DNA from: an uncultured Oscillibacter sp.
GTDB lineage: Bacteria; Bacillota; Clostridia; Oscillospirales; Oscillospiraceae
Assembly: GCA_946530565.1 (NCBI GenBank)
Contig: CAMNAE010000107.1
Location: forward strand, 1 to 6,268
Direction: 5' to 3'
Length of the DNA: 6,268 nt
The notes below the pieces were generated by a model. The model was given only the letters and a program-made list of their open reading frames with translations, searched no databases and had not been told where the DNA came from. Of the stretch, positions 1 to 4,443 are shown one piece after another (position 1 is the stretch's first letter; every line of letters begins with the position of its first letter). A program made the translations under genes and the position numbers.

Positions 1-198
1 CATTTCATCATAGTATGACACAGCGCAGGACCAACAAGCGCCGGCCGTGCCGAAATCGCCTCTTTTCTAAAGCACAGGGGGGAACCTTTCCTCTCGAAAT
101 TCAGCGAAAGCATCTTACCGAAAATACCCGGGATTGTCAAGGCTTCCGGGCTATATTTGTACGCTTTGCGGTTCTTTTTGGGAAAAAAGCGCGTATGA
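1..198. other. Left-edge non-coding stretch
   Basis: No convincing gene is seen here. The one plus-strand reading frame of some length (15-242) has no Shine-Dalgarno sequence, is very rich in Arg and Lys, resembles no family I know, and runs into the end of the pseudouridine synthase gene on the other strand. On the minus strand there is a candidate promoter (112-140) whose transcript would leave the window at the left. A few possible start codons occur near positions 1-18 on that strand, but none has a ribosome binding site I can recognise. I also see no convincing intrinsic terminator for the pseudouridine synthase gene: the hairpins here are weak and lack a proper U-tract. Confidence 0.5.
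112..140 (-). promoter_or_regulatory. Candidate sigma-A promoter reading off the left edge
   Basis: On the minus strand there is a perfect -35 TTGACA (135-140), a 17-nt spacer and a -10-like TAAGAT (112-117, four of six matches to TATAAT). The transcript would start near position 105 and run out of the window at the left, so a minus-strand gene beginning just beyond the edge would have a leader of about 100 nt or more. The ideal spacing and perfect -35 support it; the mediocre -10 and the unseen target gene limit confidence. Confidence 0.4.
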
Positions 199-1179
199 TC
201 AGGACTGCGGAAAATAGAGCTCGCGGAAGGGCACGCGTTTGACCGTAAACGAGCGGCCATTGAGATACGAGAGGGAGCCTGCGTCGGTCGTGAAGCGGAA
301 GGTGAGGCGGTATGCACACAGATTCTGCCGTGTCTCATGAAAGCTCCGGTTCACCGCTCCGTTTCCGTATTTTCCGTCACCGAGGATCGGAGCGCCGATG
401 TGGCCCATTGAGACGCGGATCTGGTGGGTCCTGCCGGTGTGCAGCGTGCACTCTACAAGGGAGAGCGTGCCCTGTTTTCCGAACGAGCGGGTCTCGAGCG
501 TGCGGTAATCCGTCGAGCAGCTTCTGCCGCCGGGCACGGGACGGTTATAAAACGTGACGAGCTTGTTGGCCTCGTCTTTTTTCAAAAAGCCGTTGACAGC
601 GCCGGATACTGGCTTCGGAGTCCCGACAGTCACACAGAGATAGCTCTTTTCGAGCTCATGGTCGCGGATCTTCTGGTCGATCACGCGCAGTGCCTCCGCG
701 TTCTTTGCGGCGATCACGATCCCGGCGGTGTTCCGGTCGATCCGATTGCACAGTGCCGGTGCAAAGGCGTTTTCCTCCGCCGGATCCCATTCGCCCTTTT
801 GATAGAGATAGGCCTGCACCTCATTGATGAGCGTGTGGACCTTCTCGGTCTCGTCAGCGTGTACGACCTGCCCGGCCGGTTTGTCGAGCAGCAGAATGTT
901 GGCATCCTCGTAGAGGATGTTCAGACGCGGCTTCAGAGCAGAGAGAAAACGGTCGGGTCTGTGCTCGGGGACGGCAAAGAACTCATCGTTGATATAGAGC
1001 TCAATGAGATCTCCCTCATTCAGACGCGTATCCCGCTGGGCACGCTTTCCGTTGAGCTTGACACGCTTTAAACGGATATACTTCTGCTGCAGCGCGGAGG
1101 GGAGGAGCGGGACGGTCTTGGATAAAAAGCGGTCGAGCCGCTGCCCGGCGTCGTTGGGGCCGATCGTAAAGCTTTTCAT
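199..1179 (-). CDS. RluA-family 23S rRNA-type pseudouridine synthase
   Basis: This 326-residue cytoplasmic enzyme is predicted to isomerise specific uridines in structured RNA, most likely 23S rRNA, to pseudouridine. It has the RluC/RluD layout: an N-terminal S4 RNA-binding domain (about residues 12-62, AGQRLDRFLSK) and then the catalytic domain (about 85-320). The catalytic motif is NRIDRNTAG with nucleophile Asp148. Family landmarks also include LLLDKPAG (96-103), the conserved Tyr in EKSY (180), HTGRTHQIRV (247-256) and LGDGKYG (266-272). The usual His of HRLD is Asn, a variant I associate with Clostridia. The start is set by AGGAGG (1190-1195), 10 nt upstream of the ATG. The gene has its own promoter and is divergent from the HMA gene. 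Family assignment is firm; the exact target uridine cannot be told from sequence, so I give no symbol. Confidence 0.95.
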   Translation of the reverse strand: MKSFTIGPNDAGQRLDRFLSKTVPLLPSALQQKYIRLKRVKLNGKRAQRDTRLNEGDLIELYINDEFFAVPEHRPDRFLSALKPRLNILYEDANILLLDKPAGQVVHADETEKVHTLINEVQAYLYQKGEWDPAEENAFAPALCNRIDRNTAGIVIAAKNAEALRVIDQKIRDHELEKSYLCVTVGTPKPVSGAVNGFLKKDEANKLVTFYNRPVPGGRSCSTDYRTLETRSFGKQGTLSLVECTLHTGRTHQIRVSMGHIGAPILGDGKYGNGAVNRSFHETRQNLCAYRLTFRFTTDAGSLSYLNGRSFTVKRVPFRELYFPQS

Positions 1180-1237
1180 TGAAAGGGAGCCTCCTCGCGC
1201 TTGTACGTAAATAGTCGTTTCCTCATTTCATATATCA

Positions 1238-1266
1238 AGTATATGCCTATTTCTCCGCCGCGTCAA
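1238..1266 (-). promoter_or_regulatory. Promoter of the pseudouridine synthase gene
   Basis: Reading on the minus strand there is a -35 TTGACG (1261-1266), a 17-nt spacer and a -10 TATACT (1238-1243), each matching the sigma-A consensus at five of six positions. Transcription would start near 1231, giving a leader of about 50 nt before the ATG at 1179. The -10 lies inside a short inverted repeat, CATATA-N5-TATATG (1229-1245), which may be a protein site or simply AT-rich coincidence. Confidence 0.7.
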
Positions 1267-1290
1267 TCATATTCCGAAAGAGAGCAGGAC

Positions 1291-1319
1291 TTGACAAGTT
1301 AAACATAACTAACTATAAT
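1291..1319 (+). promoter_or_regulatory. Perfect-consensus promoter of the HMA gene
   Basis: TTGACA (1291-1296), a 17-nt spacer and TATAAT (1314-1319) match the sigma-A consensus at every position. Transcription should start near 1326, about 40 nt before the HMA start codon. The -35 lies only 24 bp from the -35 of the divergent pseudouridine synthase promoter, so a protein bound here could affect both. A promoter this strong upstream of a small metal-handling gene usually implies control by a repressor; see the dyad at 1297-1310. Confidence 0.85.
1297..1310. promoter_or_regulatory. Dyad between -35 and -10: candidate metalloregulator operator
   Basis: AGTTA-aaca-TAACT is a perfect 5-bp inverted repeat placed exactly within the promoter spacer, where a bound protein would block RNA polymerase. 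The GTTA/TAAC half-sites resemble the core of the DtxR box (GGTTAGCCTAACC), although the gap here is 4 rather than 3 nt. A DtxR/MntR-family regulator is encoded about 450 bp downstream, so it is the obvious candidate ligand. The dyad is seen directly; its function is inferred, and a 5-bp repeat in AT-rich DNA could arise by chance. Confidence 0.35.
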
Positions 1320-1367
1320 AGAAACAATCTACAGAGCCTGCAAGAAGCTCAGAAACGGAGAGACAAA

Positions 1368-1619
1368 ATGATACAGACAACCGTACAGGTCGAGGGCATG
1401 GCCTGCAGTATGTGCGAGGCACATGTCAACGACGCGATCCGCAAGGCCTTTCCGGTCAAAAAAGTGACCTCAAGCGCCAAAAAGGGGACGACCGTGATCC
1501 TGAGTGAGGAAGCGCTCGATGTGGCGGAAGTGAAGCGCACGATCGACGCGACCGGCTATACCTTTTGCGGCATGAAGCAGGAGGCGGCCAAGGGCGGTCT
1601 TCTATCCCGATTTTTCTGA
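1368..1619 (+). CDS. Small HMA-domain protein (CopZ-like metallochaperone)
   Basis: This 83-residue protein is a single heavy-metal-associated domain with the beta-alpha-beta-beta-alpha-beta pattern of copper chaperones and of P-type ATPase N-terminal domains. The metal-binding loop is GMACSMC (10-16), with Cys13 and Cys16 forming the CxxC pair. TVQVEGM begins the first strand, VTSSAKKGTTVIL (33-45) the central strands, and ATGYTF (61-66) the last. A short tail ending GGLLSRFF follows. It is expected to bind a soft metal such as Cu(I) in the cytoplasm and pass it to a partner. GGAG (1357-1360) lies 7 nt before the ATG. No copper ATPase or CsoR/CopY regulator is present in the window; the neighbour is a DtxR-like regulator, so the physiological metal is uncertain. 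There is no convincing terminator between this gene and the next, so some readthrough is possible. Confidence 0.88.
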   Translation: MIQTTVQVEGMACSMCEAHVNDAIRKAFPVKKVTSSAKKGTTVILSEEALDVAEVKRTIDATGYTFCGMKQEAAKGGLLSRFF

Positions 1620-1679
1620 GTCAATACGTTTTGAAGCTCTCTGCGGCGGTCGCCGGATATTCCCAGCAGGGCGAACCAT

Positions 1680-1698
1680 ACAGATCTTCAGAGTCTGT
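1680..1698 (+). other. Weak hairpin after the HMA gene
   Basis: ACAGA and TCTGT form a 5-bp stem, extendable by one wobble pair, with a short loop. It is followed about 10 nt later by a run of T residues (1707-1711). It could be a poor terminator for the HMA transcript, but the stem is weak and the T-run is not adjacent, and that same T-run overlaps the -35 of the next promoter. I consider it marginal. Confidence 0.15.
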
Positions 1699-1702
1699 GC
1701 TC

Positions 1703-1731
1703 TTGCTTTTTCCGCCGCCGTTTGGTACAAT
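1703..1731 (+). promoter_or_regulatory. Extended -10 promoter of the DtxR-like regulator gene
   Basis: A -35-like TTGCTT (1703-1708), a 17-nt spacer and TACAAT (1726-1731) are seen. The -10 is directly preceded by TGG, giving an extended -10 (TGn) that compensates for the weak -35. Transcription would start near 1738, a leader of about 27 nt. This makes the regulator independently transcribed, possibly in addition to readthrough from the HMA gene. I see no dyad here matching the one in the HMA promoter. Confidence 0.65.
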
Positions 1732-1764
1732 CAATAGAAAACAACGTTTACGGAGGGGACACAT

Positions 1765-2163
1765 ATGGTCATTCACGAATCTGCAGAGGATTATCTGGAG
1801 TCGATCCTGATCCTGCAGGAGCGCCGCGGCTATGTGCGCTCCATCGATGTGGTCAACGAGCTCGGCTTTTCAAAACCGAGCGTCAGTATCGCGATGAAGA
1901 AGCTGCGTGAAAACGGCTACATCAATATGGCGCCCGATGGGCACATCACCTTGAACGAGAGCGGCTATGAGATCGCAAGCCGTATTTATAACCGTCACAA
2001 GACGCTCACCCGCTTCTTTACCCTGCTCGGTGTCTCGGATAAAACTGCCTCCGACGACGCCTGCAAGGTCGAGCACGACCTGAGCTCCGAGACCTTTTTG
2101 AAGATCCAGGAGTATGTACAGCACCTTGAGCAGGAGCGCACGGAAGCGGAGATCTTGATTTGA
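1765..2163 (+). CDS. DtxR/MntR-family metal-dependent transcriptional regulator
   Basis: This 132-residue cytoplasmic protein is predicted to repress metal-related genes when loaded with Mn(II) or Fe(II). Its N-terminal winged helix spans about 8-62, with the helix-turn-helix near 25-53 (SIDVVNELGFSKPSV then KKLRENGYI). The metal-binding and dimerisation domain follows (about 68-125). Candidate ligands by alignment to known members are Asp9, Glu12, His78, Cys100, Glu103 and His104 (ACKVEHDLS). Asp9 is MntR-like, while Cys100 matches DtxR Cys102. Residues matching the ancillary-site DtxR Glu83 and His98 are Thr82 and Ser96. The protein ends where MntR does and lacks the C-terminal SH3-like domain of DtxR/IdeR. 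GGAGGGG (1752-1758) sits just before the ATG. Family is firm; the effector metal is not. Targets may include the HMA gene promoter upstream. Confidence 0.92.
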   Translation: MVIHESAEDYLESILILQERRGYVRSIDVVNELGFSKPSVSIAMKKLRENGYINMAPDGHITLNESGYEIASRIYNRHKTLTRFFTLLGVSDKTASDDACKVEHDLSSETFLKIQEYVQHLEQERTEAEILI

Positions 2164-2185
2164 GTGTTTATACTAAGCTAACTGC

Positions 2186-2232
2186 AAAAAACCTGAGCGG
2201 AGGGGAGAGAACCCAGCCGCTCAGGTTTTTTT
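2186..2232. terminator. Strong bidirectional intrinsic terminator
   Basis: A perfect 9-bp stem, CCTGAGCGG (2192-2200) with CCGCTCAGG (2217-2225), is flanked by six A on the left and seven T on the right. It therefore works as a rho-independent terminator on either strand. The loop holds a further GGG/CCC pairing. It lies 22 nt after the regulator gene (plus strand) and 9 nt after the end of the permease-GGDEF gene (minus strand), and separates the two convergent units. Confidence 0.95.
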
Positions 2233-2241
2233 GATGTTTTT

Positions 2242-4443
2242 TCAGCGTGTGACGGCACCGAGGGCTTTGAGGTTCTGCTTGCTCACATACATGCGTGCGT
2301 CGGCGCGCTCGAACACTGCGGCTGCAGTGCTGTCTTCTCCGGCACGGTATTCGGCAAGGCCCGCAGCGACCACGACCTCTCCGCTTTTGATATGTGATTC
2401 GGAGCGCTGCAAAAGGGAGGTGAGCAGTTCATCGCGTCTGAGGAAATCGCCCCCGGTCAAAATTACGACAAACTCATCGCCGCCGATGCGAAAGACAGGG
2501 CTGTGATCGAAGATCTCGCAGATCATTGCGCTGGCGGCGCGGATGTAATTGTCGCCGGCTTTATGGCCAAGGCTGTCGTTGACATGCTTGAGCCCGTTCA
2601 CATCGCAGACCGCGATCGCAAACGCCGGCGCCGTGCCGTCTGTGATCATACGCAGCAGTTCCTGTTCGCGCTTTACGTACGCGTGTTTGCTCTTGACGCC
2701 GGTCAGCGGATCGGTGTAGGCGATCTGCTCGCTCTCCTGTGACATTTTGGTCATGTATCTGTAGTTCGTCAGCATGATGACAAGAGAGAAAGCGAACATG
2801 GCCGTCGCCATCAGGATCGTGCGGGAATCGGCGCGCTCAAGCGCCGCAAGCTGCTCTTGAATGAAACGCTCATCGGCAAGGCGCGCGTCCGAAACAGCCG
2901 CGATCTCATGGTAGTGGGCACGGATGTTTTCGAGCATCTGGTGGTTCGAGGCGATCATGGACTGACGCATCCAGATCAGTGCAACGAACAGCACGAGCGC
3001 CAGAAGCGCGACCCACACGATGACGGACTTACCGAAGCGGCGCGCATGGTCGCTGTGGAGGATGCTCCGGAACGAAAGGAAGCCCAGCACGCTCCATATG
3101 ATGAAGAGGAAATACGATTCGCGGGCCAAAGTGCCCTCGGCGATCAGGTTCGGAAACAGCAGGTAGGCGAGAAAAAGTGCCATGAGCAAAAACCCGACGC
3201 CGCCGCACAGGCGCTCTGTGCGGTCGTTTCTCTGTCCGGCAAGGGAAAAGGACGAGGCGGAGACGATGGCATAGATGATCGTGGCACCGATCGTCGTCAC
3301 GTCCACGATCCAGCCGATCGCGGTCCTTCCCAGGAAGGGTATCAGGATCGAGACGAGTCCGACCAGCACGATCGCGTTCTGCGGTACACCGGATCTGTTG
3401 AGCCTTGCGATCTGACGGGGAAGCACGCCGTCGACCCCGAGCGCATACAAGAGACGGCTCAGCGCGGTCAGATTGCCGATCAGACTTGTGAAGATCAGCG
3501 CGAGCAAAGCCGCCATCAGCACACCCACGCCGAGCGAGCCGAGGTAGTGGTCAGCCGCATAGAAGGGCGGAAGCGCCTCAAGCCCGGTCAGGTTCCCCAG
3601 ATCTGCGATATAGCTGAGCCAGGAATCGTAGCGCGGCGGATAGGCCGTGACCGAGAGCAACGTGACCAGCACATACAAAACGAGTGTTGAGAACAAAGAG
3701 ATCACCAGGACCCTGAAGATCCGGCTGCGCCGAAAGGCGAATTCCGCACTCTCGTGCGAGACGCTCTCGAAGCCGATGAAAGCCCAGGGCGAGATAACAG
3801 CGATGAGGATGATCTGCGAGAGCGCAGAGCTATCGGGCACAAAGGCCGGGGAAAGGGAGCGGTCGAGACCGAAGAGCGAGCCGAGGAACACAGCGACGAT
3901 GCCGAGCGTGAAGATCAGCGCGAGGAAGATCATCATGCGCTTTGCGATCGCATCAAAGCGGGCACAGAGCAGCACGAATATGAGCAGCGCAAGAAGCGAG
4001 AGCATCGCCTCGCCGAGATAGACCTCGTAGCCGAAGAGCGTGTAAAGCCGTCCCACACGAAAGAGATCGGCGAAGAAATAGTGGGCAAAGAGCGGCAGCG
4101 AGGTGAGATTTGCCCAGAATACCGCAAGATAGGTGAGTACGAGAAACCATGCGGCAAGAAAGCCGTGATCATAGCCGAAGACCTCGCGGGCGAAGGCGTA
4201 AGCACCGCCGGATTCAGGATAGCATTGCATCATATAGGCATAGTTTGTGCTGATGATCAGCATGATCGCGGCGCCGAGCAGCAGCCCGAGCACAGAACCC
4301 ATCGGCCCGGACTGCAGAAGATAGGTATTGCTCGTGACCACGAGCGAGCCCCAGCCGACGCTCGTGCCGATCGAGAAGGCCCAGACTGCAAGCGGGGAAA
4401 GGTCTGTCGGGAGCTTGCGTTCTTTTCTATCTGCATCAAGCAT
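2242..4443 (-). CDS. APC-superfamily permease fused to a GGDEF diguanylate cyclase
   Basis: This 733-residue inner-membrane protein combines an amino-acid permease-like module with a c-di-GMP synthase. The APC module covers about residues 11-470 with some 12 membrane segments. It keeps family signatures: TM1 GTSVGWGS (26-33), CYPESGGAYAFAREVFG (74-90) and the TM6 region AFIGFESVSHESAEF (221-235). Then come TM13 (about 474-492), a helical extracytoplasmic loop of some 47 residues (about 493-539) and TM14 (about 542-560). The GGDEF domain (about 575-730) opens with DPLTG and has metal Asp614, Asn622, Asp631 and an exact GGDEF (654-658), so it should make c-di-GMP from two GTP. The RxxD inhibitory site is FDHS (645-648), hence absent. 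The start at 4443 is chosen for the Shine-Dalgarno at 4452-4457; an in-frame ATG at 4518 lies deep in the kinase gene and lacks support. Whether it transports, senses or both is unknown. Confidence 0.93.
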   Translation of the reverse strand: MLDADRKERKLPTDLSPLAVWAFSIGTSVGWGSLVVTSNTYLLQSGPMGSVLGLLLGAAIMLIISTNYAYMMQCYPESGGAYAFAREVFGYDHGFLAAWFLVLTYLAVFWANLTSLPLFAHYFFADLFRVGRLYTLFGYEVYLGEAMLSLLALLIFVLLCARFDAIAKRMMIFLALIFTLGIVAVFLGSLFGLDRSLSPAFVPDSSALSQIILIAVISPWAFIGFESVSHESAEFAFRRSRIFRVLVISLFSTLVLYVLVTLLSVTAYPPRYDSWLSYIADLGNLTGLEALPPFYAADHYLGSLGVGVLMAALLALIFTSLIGNLTALSRLLYALGVDGVLPRQIARLNRSGVPQNAIVLVGLVSILIPFLGRTAIGWIVDVTTIGATIIYAIVSASSFSLAGQRNDRTERLCGGVGFLLMALFLAYLLFPNLIAEGTLARESYFLFIIWSVLGFLSFRSILHSDHARRFGKSVIVWVALLALVLFVALIWMRQSMIASNHQMLENIRAHYHEIAAVSDARLADERFIQEQLAALERADSRTILMATAMFAFSLVIMLTNYRYMTKMSQESEQIAYTDPLTGVKSKHAYVKREQELLRMITDGTAPAFAIAVCDVNGLKHVNDSLGHKAGDNYIRAASAMICEIFDHSPVFRIGGDEFVVILTGGDFLRRDELLTSLLQRSESHIKSGEVVVAAGLAEYRAGEDSTAAAVFERADARMYVSKQNLKALGAVTR

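Noticed and set aside
165..193. AT-rich hairpin (TTTTT/AAAAA with GGG loop) as a terminator for the pseudouridine synthase
   Set aside because: The stem is nearly all A-T and no U-tract follows on the minus strand, so it would not act as a standard intrinsic terminator.
15..242. Plus-strand 75-codon reading frame at the left edge
   Set aside because: There is no Shine-Dalgarno, the composition is Arg/Lys-rich, no family is recognisable, and its end overlaps the pseudouridine synthase gene.
424..1071. Long plus-strand frame opposite the pseudouridine synthase
   Set aside because: It is the antisense shadow of a clearly conserved gene in GC-rich DNA; the translation has no recognisable domain and no ribosome binding site.
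1644..1655. CGGCG-GT-CGCCG palindrome after the HMA gene as a terminator
   Set aside because: The stem is short, the loop is too tight and no T-run follows.
2170..2184. CTAAGCTAA element resembling part of a DtxR box just after the regulator gene
   Set aside because: It is more a direct repeat than a dyad, matches the consensus only partly, and sits between a stop codon and a terminator where an operator would have no promoter to control.
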